This document shows positions 28,630-41,500 of a DNA stretch of 64,000 nucleotides, in pieces. Every line of letters begins with the position of its first letter. The stretch's first letter is position 1. Under the pieces are notes generated by a model that made no database searches, was not told where the DNA came from, and worked only from the letters and a program-made list of their open reading frames with translations. Position numbers and translations under genes: made by a program. Source of the stretch: Lumbricus terrestris (Eukaryota; Annelida; Clitellata; Crassiclitellata; Lumbricidae); the NCBI GenBank assembly GCA_949752735.1, contig OX457037.1, forward strand, positions 33,294,956 through 33,358,955. Reading direction: 5' to 3'.

Positions 28630-28808
28630 TGGAGATGGGAGAAAAAGTTGGACTATGTATCAATTCAGGAAAAACGAAAGCAATGGTGATAGGTCGGATA
28701 AAGTATCCACCAATCATGATCAACCAGTGCCCCATAGAATCATAGAATACGTAGACAACTTTCAATATCTGGGAAGCTATACCTCCAAAGACGGCAATAT
28801 AGAGATAA
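28630..28808 (+). pseudogene. Non-LTR reverse-transcriptase fragment
   Basis: The coding signal is split between two frames. One reads GLCINSGKTKAMVIG, and after a frameshift the other reads VDNFQYLGSYTSKDG. Both are conserved blocks of LINE reverse transcriptases, in this order. The fragment has no catalytic core, is broken by the shift, and runs straight into the minisatellite at 28813. Confidence 0.75.
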
Positions 28809-28812
28809 TGAT

Positions 28813-29158
28813 TTAAAATGCTTTGTTTGTGATTGTCCGACTTGGTTGATGGAAACGCACCAGTCCAAATAGTTTAAAACTAATGATTAAAATGCTTTGT
28901 TTGTGGTTGTCCGACTTGGTTGATGGAAACGCACCAGTCCTAATAGTTTAAAACTAATGATTAAAATGCTTTGTTTGTGGTTGTCCGACTTGGTTGATGG
29001 AAACGCACCAGTCCAAATAGTTTAAAACTAATGATTAAAATGCTTTGTTTGTGGTTGTCCGACTTGGTTGATGAAAATGCACCAGTCCAAATAGTTTAAA
29101 ACTAATGATTAAAATGCTTTGTTTGTGGTTGTCCGACTTGGTTGATGGAAGCGCACCA
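28813..29158 (+). repeat. 74-bp minisatellite, about 4.6 copies
   Basis: Units start at 28817, 28891, 28965, 29039 and 29113 ('aatgctttgtttgtg.ttgtc', 'gacttggttgatgg..acgca'). Copies differ by a few bases. It directly abuts the reverse-transcriptase relic. Confidence 0.92.
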
Positions 29159-29399
29159 AACAGTAGGCCATAAGCAATCTATAGATATGCTTAAAGGCCA
29201 ATAGATTCCCATATAATGCATGTGCCCTCCGAATAACAAGTAATGAGCACTAATGAGTAATGAGCGAAATAATTATACAAAACAACATTAACATAATTAT
29301 ATAAAACAACAATGCATTCACATGATAATACTATTTTATGCAAGAATGACTGAAAGCTGTGAGAGAATCTATTCACTGCTAATACCTTTGTGATTGCAG

Positions 29400-29452
29400 T
29401 TGGCGTCATAAAATTTTCCATCAAACCGCGGAACCCCGGTTGAAAATCACTG
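29400..29452 (-). mobile_element. Solo end of the hAT family seen at 37189
   Basis: 'ggttgaaaatcactg' preceded by 'cgcggaacccc' matches the reverse complement of the left end of the 37189-38221 element, with an internal deletion. No partner end was found. It lies about 145 bases upstream of the ATP6V0A start codon. Confidence 0.65.
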
Positions 29453-29597
29453 GTGTACAATAAAGTGTTGGGTGCTGTGTGTGTGAAACCTTCATTGTTT
29501 AAAGGTTCGTTACTGTTGGAAATTCTAAATTGCAGCTCTATTGGCGCTAGTGGAGTTAAAGATGTGTTGCATATGTTTGTGCTTGTCTGATTTAGAG

Positions 29598-32500
29598 ATG
29601 GGGTCCCTGTATCGCAGTGCACCTATGACTCTGTGCCAGCTGTTTCTGCAAGCAGAGGCCGCATATAACTGTTTGTCGGAACTTGGGGAGTTGGGCATGG
29701 TTCAGCTGAAGGATGTAAGTGGCATCGATTGCTATTTCATTAACTGGAAAATAATTGTTTTTTATTTATTTCGTAATAGTTGGTTGTCCCACAGTTGCCT
29801 GATCATAATAAATCTGCTTAGAAAGTTGTTAACTGCTGTCGAAATTGCTTACTTGCTGATAGATTAAATGCTGAAACCTAAGTTGATGATCTATGGAATT
29901 GTCCCACACTCACCAGCTTACTTTCCACTAAGCCTAAAGTCTTTGAGTGACCGGTATAACCATTGATTTGAATATGTATAGTGCATTTTTATAAATTAAT
30001 GTCTTGGGAAGCGTTCAGTTTGTGAGCTGAAGGTTCTTATGTTTACATAATGATTGATAATCACACAAACCGAAACCTGCGGTCCAACTAAAGTCCAGAT
30101 TTTAGTAAGCACCTCCTTACACGCTTGATAAGTTTAATGCAGTGTCGGAAGTGAAAGGGTTAATTAAGTGAGATGCTTTTACATGCATATACTGACTTTG
30201 ATTTTGTAGCTGAATGCAAGCGTAAATGCATTCCAGCGGAAATTTGTGAATGAAGTTCGGAGATGTGAAGAAATGGAAAGGAAACTTCGTGAGTTAATTT
30301 AACAACAGCCGCTTTACTTTTAAGAGTTGTAGTTCGTCATGGCATTGAGTTTTCTGTTTTGTTTTATCTTTTTTATATTTTGCAAATATTTCTAAGTCAG
30401 TATTAAATGCTGTTAAAGTCGTAGTCTGTATTACTAGCTAGAAGACCTGTAGATGTTAAAGTTAAAGCTCCAGGTACAAAATGCAAACTTGTTGACATGG
30501 CTCTCAAGACAGCAGCTCTTGAAAGGTCATATATACCATTATGCCATAGATTGACATATCCTGTGGCTAAAGTTTGAGCACGACTGTGGTAGGACAACAA
30601 CAAGATACATAGGGTTGTCAAAATTGTATAAAAATGTGACCTTGGCTCATTTTCAAGGGGCCCGTTCAGAATTATTAGAGGAAGAAGTTCTGTCTAGTTT
30701 TATACAAGATGTTAAATTGCACTAAGGCCTAATTCAAAGTCATCATTGATCCACGAACCTCTGCATCCTTATTATATAAGTCTTATGATAACCGGCAATT
30801 AGACAGGTACAGGTCCCAACTGCCATGACTGGTTTTAACTACACAGCTACAAAGGCAATGTCTGCTACACCTACATAGGGCGTAAAACTTAGGCCTACTT
30901 CATGTATTATGCTTCTCTTGAGGGGCTTCACTATTGATTTACGGGCCCAGACCTGACCCTTCCAATTGTTAAGGGGTTATTTGAGGCCTTTGACAGCCCT
31001 GTAGATACATTTTTATACAATCTCAGCTTGCTTTGGAAGTAATTTTACATTCTCAGAATGGTTTGCTGAGTTGGTTCAGTTGGCTTGGGATGCTCTGTGT
31101 AGCTCTGCTTAATCGTCAATCCAACGATTTATAATTTTCAACACTGCTTGAGTTCACTGGTTGCAAGTGTTGTACTAATGAACTCATGTTTAGTATACCG
31201 GTAGTAGGTACTGTGTTTCGCTATATTTTCCTCATACTAGTTGATATGTACTTCATATCTTGTACATGTATGCCAACTTGTGTGATCTGATTTTGTACTC
31301 TGGTCTGATTTTGTAATTTTGTCTGGTGTTTCAGTGCTGACTCATTCACTCATGCAGCCCTGTGGGCCACTTTAATTGTTGATGAGCAATAGAGCATAGT
31401 GTGTCCTGCTACCACAAACCAGTCTTTGCCATAGATCTGTGCTCTCTATTCTCCAATCCAGCGCTGACTAGTTTGTCAATGCTGCGTGTGATGCAGACTT
31501 TGACAGCTGGCTAATTCATGCCAGAGAAATATTAACCCTTTGATGACCAGCTACATATGTTTCCATGCATTTTAGTACATGCTGGTCGTTAAAGGGTTAG
31601 TCTGGCTGCATCAATCTCTTTGTCAAGTGAGCTACGACTACCACATTGATGTGGCTAAATGCAGGCTTCGGCTTTCATTGACCTGAAACTGTGGAACCAG
31701 TGTAATCCTTCGACACATGTATTCCTTAACTGGTACGCCTCTTTTTGCCGTCTGAAGACCACTTCTCTCTCTCTCTTTCTCTTGGTCTCTTGTGCTGGGA
31801 GCGCCTCTGATTGGTGTGTGTGTGTGTGTGGTTAGAGGTGCTATATAAATTTATAGATGCAATGCGATACAATCTGTTCTAAGTGCTCTTCTGCAGTTGT
31901 GGGATTAGTTTCCAAAATGATAACATACCTGTATTTAAATATTAAATTGAAATAGAAAGAATTAAAAGAGTAAAGTGGGCATGTAGTATAAGAAAAATGG
32001 TTTATCAAAACTTAGAGCTCTCCATTAGATACTTTTATAAGCCCATCATAGAATTAAACATGTGTCATTTAGCCGCACTGATATTCTGCTGACAGAATCT
32101 GGTTTGCTATTTGCCATCATGTGCAGCAGAAACTGAGCATCGGATGCTGTTCAGAATACTGGATTAAATTGTAGACATTGTTGTCCTAGATAACTAGTGC
32201 AAGACCTAGTTGTGTGAGCTATACTATAGCATTGTATACAGAAATGGACTTTTGTATTGTATGCTTGAATCTACGCAGGATTCTTTGACAAAGAATTGAA
32301 AGCTGATGGCATTGTCGCAGTGGATACCGGTGATAATCCAGAGGCCCCAGCCCCCCGAGAAATGTCCGATCTGGAGGTAAATATTTTCTCTGGGTCAGGG
32401 GGCCTGAACATAGTGTTATTTTGCTAGAGTATTACATTCATGCATTGAAAATGGCAATGGTTGGGAAGGTGATGGCAATGGGAAGATGGTGACAATGGTG

Positions 32501-35500
32501 TTGATGATAGAACAAAGACGTTGTCGTGGTTGTACAATATACATTGTGTATTCAATGTCCAATAATTTGATGTACAGGTAGTACATTGTACAAGAGGACA
32601 GACTGCCTCCACAGAGTTTCTAAAGTATTCCAAGACAAGACTGGTATGCTTAAAAAGCTTTAAAAAATTTCTTTATTGGTGAAGGCAGAAATTGATTGTT
32701 TATTTCATGCCTGGAGATGTTTATCTCTGTATGGGCTATCTGTTTGATCATCTACTGTAAATATTTTATTGTGTCCAGATCTCTATCTTTCTGACTGTGA
32801 CTGAATATGCATGGCAGATTGTGACCAAATACAATGAGCTGACTAATTAGGCCATCTGCTTTTCTATTGAAGCAATGAGTGTGATGCTGCTGTGTAAGTT
32901 TCCAGAGGTTATGTATGACTTGCTTCAAGTGTATACATTTATGTAGTTGTGTCACTGAAGATAAATGGTGGTGGTAGTTGCAGTTTAATGTCACTGTGTG
33001 GTAACAATGACCATTAGCGATGCCCTCCTTCTTTATCCAGGCTTGGGACTGGCACTGGCAGAGTGCAACCAGTGGCAGAGTTGAAGATAACTGAATTTCA
33101 GTGCAACAGCTTTGCAGTGTACTGGCCATGGAATTGTTGAAAGGAATATAATCCAAGATTACCAGTATATCTGTCTGTGAGGCCTTTAAAGCCTCTTAAC
33201 TACAACTTACTGGAACCACCTTCCAGTGGAATTGCAGCCTCAGCTCCTCAGTCTATTTGTGTGGCAAATACAGTTGTTTGCATTTAAGGCTCCAGCCTCT
33301 TTCACCTAGACACCAGTTTTCTAATTCTTGTTTATCACACACTGCAGCTGATCTAAGACTGGAGTTTTGCATTACAAAGATGCAACAATTCTGTTTTGTA
33401 TTCAGTATGATGTTGAGCACTTTTATTTTGCCAGATTTTATGATTTTTGTTTGGTTGTTTGTTATTTAATTGTGTTTGGGAAAAGAGTTTGTTGAGCAAT
33501 GAAAAGTCTTTCAATAATTGACATTTTATATAATTGAACTATTCTTCTCCTTCATATAGCCTTCCATAGAAAACTGTAACACATTCAAGCGATCTTGTGC
33601 ATTTGATGGTTAAGTTTACTCCATACACTACTCGACCCAAACCCCATGATCTAACCCACCTAGAGTTGATGCCTTTGTCAAAAATAAGTTGAGTATGAGA
33701 ATTTTGTGTGACTTTGCATATAACTCTTTCTACTCTATGTTTCTTCTGTAGACCTCTGTGAATTTGCTGGTAGTCTAATAGGAATATTCTGAGTTTCTGA
33801 CTTACTTATTTTAGTCGACATTTGAACGGATGGAGAAGGAGATGAAAGACCTGAATAATAACACGGAAACGCTGAAGCGAAACTTCCTCGACTTAACCGA
33901 ACTGAAGCACATTTTACGAAAGACGCATACATTCTTCGAAGAGGTTTGTCCATCGTTTCTCTTACTGGCATTGTGTTGTTGATGTCCTCATAAGCTGCCG
34001 TAACCCTAATAATAGATATCAATCGCCTATTGTTAGGAGCATTGTGGTGTGCGGTGGTGTAGGGGTATTTTTGGTGCCTGGGAGCTGGAAGGTTGTGGGT
34101 TCTTGCACCTCAACTGGGCACTGATCAAGTCCTGCACTCGCAATAGCTCATGCGCTTTGGTGCATAACTCTGATTCAGTGTTTGCGCTGTAGTCGGGAGC
34201 GCCTCTGAGTAGAATCTTGACGGTCACTATAAGCAGTGCTCATACATACATTTATTGAGTTATTTGGCATCGAGTATTCTTGTCTGAATATATCTTTGGA
34301 TGTACGTAGTTTATGTATTTATTCACACCTTTCGTGCAAGAATACATATATATATATATATATAATTATATATATGTATGTATGTATATATGTATATAAT
34401 ACTTTTCATACGTACCCACCTATGTAACCTGTATTTTGATGCATTGTGACATCTTGAATGGTCAATAAATGCTCTTGTGCAAGTCTCAGCTCAAAAGTAG
34501 TATTTGGCAGTTCCAACATACATGTATATGCAACTTGACTGTAAAAACTGGAGGCTTGGAAAGAAATGGTGTGAAGCTCTTTGTTTCACATGATTTGGAC
34601 AGGAGACCTGGATCCAGATTAGTGGAAAAATTGGATTTTTACTGATTTACAATATTTTTTAAACTCGTGCAGATGCGTCGTAATCTTTATTACTGTTTGA
34701 AGCTTAATTGATAAGTAAGTGGAATTTGAGCAATCATGACCATATAAACCAATCAGAAGTTTACATCCGCCAAGCAAAATCTTGCAACTGGTGACTCTTT
34801 CAATATAATTCAGTTTCTTATTGCTCAGCCTAGTGACAGGGGAGAGCCCTTCAAGTGTGTCTCTAGATTCATATACAGTTGGGAGCTGCATAGCATTGGG
34901 ACTGCCTTGAACCTACAGTCCTACACACTTAACCGACAAGTTTATGCTCACTTGCATTGTGTAAAATTGGCTAAATGGTTAAATGTACAATGTGCTGCTG
35001 TTCAATAATGGGTAGTGCTTGCATACTACACTGCTTTCAATAACTATTCTGTGTGAAAGACAATCATTTAAACGGAATGTTTATGATTTGGTTTGCACTC
35101 TAAAATGTTGGAATTTCCACTTGTAACAATGGTTCTTCACCGGCCGATATGGGCCACAGTGCAGATGAGACAGACCACTGGACAGCCAGTCACTTGCTGT
35201 CAACTTTGTGAACTGCTTAGGCCAAGACTAGAATGTTCTAAGCTGCTTTGCTATATTATGTAGCATTGACATACACTCTCAGAGCAATGCAGTTGACTGT
35301 GTTCATACTGAATTATGCATATATGCGATACGCTTATACCTCCAGTTGTCTTCTTTTGAAATAATCAATATAATGATTGATGCCATCGTATCTTTGCAAT
35401 TCTGTATCATTCTTTGTGAAATAATATTCCCCTGCAAATTCGGTTTGAGGATTTTGGTGGGTGGTTTATCCACTTTGGTCTTTTGGTTGAAAACTGTTCT

Positions 35501-38500
35501 GTTTCCTCAGAGTGCTCATTCTTGGAGTGCCTCTGAATAGTCACTATTACTAAAGGTGCTTCATAAATGCCCAGATGCATTACATTACAATAAAATTGGT
35601 CCAGCAACATATAGGCACATAGTGACATAGGCAAGTTTGCATTTATCCATCATGCACCTACGACGTCCTACGTCTAAGTGGTACCAACAGTATTCATAAG
35701 AACTTCGATTTCTGTGGCTGCTGTGATGCTGCATTGTATGTAGTGTCTGATGTGAGTGTGTGGTTGATGATTGTAGGTTGATCGACATTACGATAGTTCG
35801 ATGATCGATCTGCAGGCCGAGGGAATAGAGTCGGTGAATCTACTCGCAGACGACAGCCTCAACATTCCCGCACATCAGACGGTCCGATTCGAGTGAGTCT
35901 GTGGATATGCATCGTCTGATGATGATGATAAGATAATGATGATGATGATGATGATGAGGTGGTGGTGGTGGTGGTGGTGGTGGTGGTGGTGGTGGTGATA
36001 AGATGATGATGATAAGATGATGATGATAAGATGATGATGATGATGATGATGATGATAAGAAGATGATGATGATGATGATGAGAAGATACTGATGAAGACT
36101 ACAACGGCGACGATGACAATGACGACGATATGATGACGTTGAGGATGAGTTCTCTGACCTTAGATAGGTCCATGGCTTTAAAGCTACCTGGGGATGAGAT
36201 GAGTGAGGTGGTTTCCCGTTGCCTTCCTCACAGGCAGTTATGGGTAAGCAACTTGTCCAAGGTTGCTATGTGGTAACTTGAGGTAGATTCGAACCTGGTC
36301 ACAAGGCGCAGAACATTCCACTACACCACCATGATTCGAACCTGGTCACAAGGCGCAGAACATCCCACTACACCACCACCACTTCTAAGTTATGGATATT
36401 TCTATAGAACGAAAACACTTAAACGTCACAGACCAAGTGTATTGCAACACTCGCTTTGAGTGCTTCTTCTGTACGTTTGGACTTGTCAGAGCTCTAGTGT
36501 TGTGTGTAGGTTTGTGGCTGGTGTGATTCTACGCTCTCATCTGCCTTCGTTTGAGCGTATGCTGTGGCGCACGTGCAGAGGAAACATCCTGATGAAACAG
36601 ACGGACATCGAAGTGCCACTTGAAGACCCAGTCACAGTAAGCACGCAATGCTCTTTCTTACTTTGTCTCATTTCGTTTGCACATATCTCTCGATCGTCTT
36701 CCTCTATACCAGTGGTTCCCAACCTTTTCTGACGTTAAGGCCACTTTTTCTTAGTTGAAGAACATTAGAGGGCCACAAGGCTAAAATTTAATTAACTAAA
36801 AGCATATAAAATTGCTATAATTGATTCAAAATAGAATGTTTGATGTCATTTATAGGCATCAAAATAATTTAGCTTGTAATAGAGAATAATTATGTGTTCT
36901 GTCCTGTCCAAATTGTCAATTTTTAAAAATATTTTTGTTAATTCTTTGAGAGATGTGGGTCATTTTTTAGGCATGGCGGGCCACGGGTTGGGAACCGCTG
37001 TTCAATATAATACAATACAACTGCAATTTAATAACACGCTTCTTACACAGCTCAGAAGTGCCCGCGCCTCGACGACGCAATTGCAATTGTATTGCAGAGT
37101 AATTGTTGTGAGTGATGGACTTGCTCAAGATCCCTACATAGTCACCGCCTCCAGTGTCGGATCACACTCATGTTCTAATGCTCTGGCCCAGTGATTTTCA
37201 ACCGGGATTCCACGGAACCCAAGGGTTCCGCTGGCGTCGCCCACGGGTTCCGCGGCAGTTTGATAGAAATTTTTATGGTGGCCAGCTAAAATCACAAAAG
37301 AAAACCAAATAAGAATTTTAATCAATTAGTTTCTAATTTAGTTAGGCCTACTCGTTTCTGGCCATGATAACTTTGAGACAAAGAATTTATGCATAGGCCA
37401 GTGCTAAAAGCGTGGAAAAATAAGTGACTGGACGCCCCTTACCTTTCTAAAAGAAGTGCCTGGACGCCCCTTACCTTTCTAGTCATTGCTGGCCAATAAG
37501 TGGCTGGACGGCGTTCAGATTTTAAAATAAGTGCATGGACGCCGTCCATGACCGTCCAGCCACACTTTAAGCCCTGGCATAGGCTAAGCCGAGGCCCAAG
37601 TGTTGCTATAGTTTTATTTGAGTTTTAGCTTAAGACACCATGCATTAGTTTCATGTGTTAGGAATTTAGTCATCAGTTCTAGTTATTTCTCCGGTTTTAG
37701 TTTTGATTTTGGTTAGTTATTAGAAACTGAAATTTTGTAGCTTCGAGCAATTTCTCATTTTTAGTTCTAGGCCTACTTTCAGTTTCAGTTAACAATGAAT
37801 AGATTCTTTCACAGCCTTCAATCATCTTGCTTAAAACAATATTTGCACGTGAATGTTTTGTTGTTTTCTATTATTATGGCGTTCGAATACTTGTTATTCG
37901 GAAGGCATAGCCTACGCATCAAATAGGAATCTATTATATAGATTGCCTACGTTTCCAACTCTTCAGTCAGACAAACAAAACATTTTCATAAATTATTGAT
38001 TTTAAACCATTTGGACGCTCGAGATCTGTTCTGTATAAACAGCCAGCTGACTGCACCAGAAGTGCATGTAACGTACATTTAATTATTGCATAATTCTACA
38101 AGTTACAACTGTAGACTATGTATATCTTTAACCATTGGGCGGGTGAAACACACAGGGTTCCGCGAGCAACTCACGCACTTTGAGAAAGGTTCCGCCATTA
38201 GAAAAAGGTTGAAAATCACTGCTCTAGCCATTCTCTTAAATGTGGTTGGAGCTTTTCATCTATTGAGATCAACATCCAAACGCTGAGCAGAAATTTGCTA
38301 ATAATTAATTGATGAGAGCAAATATTATTCTTTACTCATCGACCAAACATTCAAGGATTACACTACATTCTGTAGCGTCATCATCATCATCATCATCATC
38401 CCAGTCTCTACATCAGTTGAATATCTTATGCATCTATGTTGCTAGTCATAATCGGGCAACTGCCCCTTCTACTGTTGTTTCTGGCACCGCAGTCCATTAA

Positions 38501-41500
38501 GTTTCTAAGTAGAGTTTGCTAGACGTCTTGCAATTGAATTTCTTCACCGACTTTTTAACAAAAGCCGAGTTGTTTTCGTTTCAGGGTGAATATGTACTAA
38601 AGACGGTTTTCTTAGTTTTCTTTCAAGGCGACCAACTGAAGACGAAGGTGAAAAAGATTTGTGAGGGGTGAGTTACGAGATTTCATTGCAAGAGATTAGT
38701 AAGCCACCAGTCGACGGCTTTTGCTTTATGTTACGTGACAATTTGCAATACTTACTCATCTGAGCAATTATTCAATTTTTTATTCATATATCAATTTATC
38801 ATCATCATTACTGATGGCATATGATTTATTTAGTTGACCAGCTGAAGCATGGTGGTTGTATTGGCAAGTAGTCATGTGTCTTCTTAGTATGTCTGTCACC
38901 TTATGTTATTCATTGTTGAGCACTGTTTGTCGTCATCTTCATCATCATAATCATATTCACCATGGTCTTTATCGTAATTAATTATCATCATCATCATCAA
39001 TCATGATGCGATTGTTCAGCTTAAACCATTACTGATATTGCCTGAATATCTCCAACTACACTCCAGGGAGACTCTGACTTGGTTACCATGGACTAACGTC
39101 CAAACACATGATGTGTTTTACCTAATCTGCAGCATCACTTTCCTGGTATCTCCTTTTCAACTACCTACTCTGTATGATCTGGAGTGACATTGGACGACTG
39201 ACTTTCTCAGAGAATATATATATGTTATAACAATATATATATAAATAACAATCACAGCAAGTGACAGCATATATAATTATATATATATTAAAAGTACTTT
39301 TACCACCTGCCTCAGAGTTTCACTATATGCTGCTCACTTACGACTCGAGCAGCAACAACTCTTGCGCATGCATTATATGCTCGAAAGATGTCTGTGTTTT
39401 GTCAATGTCATTGATGCAAGCCTAGCTCCTTCCTGCATTAATTAGCATAAATCAGTCTTGAATGTTGTTTATCAGCAGCATTCATAAATTTTATCGTATC
39501 CACATCTATTTGTGGGAGGATTTGCGAAATGCATTGAGTTTAAGTTCTTGATGCTCATGCATAATTGCATAGCAGATTCTTGTTCACCTGATCCCAAGGA
39601 GCTCTGTGTCTCAGTGTCGTCAATTCCTAGATTTCTTTGCTACTCCATGCACAAGGCAAATTGATTGTTCCACCAGCCTTAAAGTCCTCGGTCCATCGCA
39701 GCAGTTTTACTGTACATAGTCTCCTGAAATAAGTTGTTTAACAACCTGAGACACAAACTTGTCGGCTGTTCTTTATCTTTTTTCTCCAAGCACTTAAAGA
39801 ACGCTCTGCTCAGTATTGGTGTCGTTGTGTTAGGTCGGGAACGACTCTGATGAGTCTCTTCTGAAGTGGTGGTGCAGTGGTGGCGTCATCGCCTTGAAGC
39901 CGGAAGGTTCGAGGTTCGAATCCACCTCAAGTCGCCGCGTAGGGACCTTGGGCAAGTCCTTCACTCGCAATTGCTCAGCGCTTCGACGTGAAACTCCGAT
40001 GCAGTGTCCACGCTGTAGTCGGGAGCGCCTCTGAGTAGCGGTTGAGGGCTGGAAGAGGCGCTATAACAAGTGCGCATACAAACAAACAAACAAATATAAA
40101 TGTGCAATTACAATTATAGTCACCTTTATTTTGGTTGTCATTGTTTGATTGTTAGTTTGTCCATGGTTGTGATCATCTGCTCTACTCCAATCTTCCTGAT
40201 CTTCATCTATGCATGAATCAGTGGGCTGTCATGATCGTTATCATTGCCAATGTTATCTGTCGGTGTGATATGTATACGTTTTCTTGAACAGCTTCCACGC
40301 TACGATCTATCCGTGCCCTGAAACCAAAGCCCAAAGACGAGAATTGGCAATGGGCGTTATGACCAGAATTGAAGATCTCAACACTGTAAGTTTTATCATC
40401 CAAATTGTATATATGGAACGATTACATTTTCAATATCTTGACTGGTTTGTGACAATTGAATTGGTTGTTAATCAGTTTGTCTGGAAAAACCAGAGCTTTA
40501 AAATTTACCATCAGCATCAGTCTTCCTGAGCTGAGCCTTATTCAGGGTTAAAATCGTCCAACCATTTTTGTACCATCAACCCTGAGTGTTACGCGGGTCT
40601 GTAACTGTGATTCACCGCTGTTTGAGCTGAGCCTTATTCAGGGTTAAAATCGTCCAACCATTTTTGTACCATCAACCCTGAGTGTTACGCGGGTCTGTAA
40701 CTGTGATTCACCGCTGTTTGAGCTGAGCCTTATTCAGGGTTAAAATCGTCCAACCATTTTGTACTCTGACCAGTGCAGCACATCCAGCATATAGCTGGAG
40801 AGATGGCATGATCGCTCATGCATTGCTATAATATTGCAGACTTTGGAGTCATTGGATTGTTAGGATCAGATTAATCATATTTGTATTGTTTGTAATTGTT
40901 TGTAATTGTTTGTTGTTTGTAGGTTCTTAGTCAGACGGAAAGCCACCGTTTTGCCGTTCTGTCTGCGATCTCGAGATCTATTAGATTATGGTCGATCAAA
41001 GTGAGGAAGATCAAAAGCATCTATCACGCAATGAACTGGTTCAACATTGACATCACACAGAAATGCCTCATTGGCGAATGCTGGTGCCCCGTCGCACAGC
41101 TCGACCAGATACAGCACGCTCTACGCAGGGGAACGGTGCATATTTTTTATCAAACAAACTCGTTTTCTTTGAAGTGTGTTGGCTGAAAGACAAATTGCTA
41201 ATTAGGCATTAGCATAGAAATCTACCAGAGGTATTTATATCGCTTTACTGTGCCAGTGTAATGACAAAGAGCCTTGATATGATTTTTGTGGGTTAAATCT
41301 ATGGTTATAAATATTAGGCCTATATGATTTATTATGATTTTTGTGGGTCATATTCATAGTTATGAATATTAATACTGCATTTTGTTTAGAGTAGTTCTAC
41401 AGATCTGCAATGTTATAACTCTTAATATTACAACTGCTAATTGAAATAATACCAAAACAAGCTGAGAATGCAGAGGCAGTGATTTGGCTCAGACTGTATT

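Larger units (their letters stand above)
26521..29597. other. Divergent intergenic region between TRIC and ATP6V0A
   Basis: About 3 kb between two divergently transcribed genes, so it must hold both promoters. I cannot place a core promoter. It contains a dispersed repeat (27195-27400), a second dispersed repeat near 27957-28035, a reverse-transcriptase relic, a 74-bp minisatellite and a solo hAT end at 29400-29452. Confidence 0.5.

Noticed and set aside
28813..29158. CRISPR-like direct repeats
   Set aside because: The 74-bp units abut with no spacer, which is ordinary tandem duplication.
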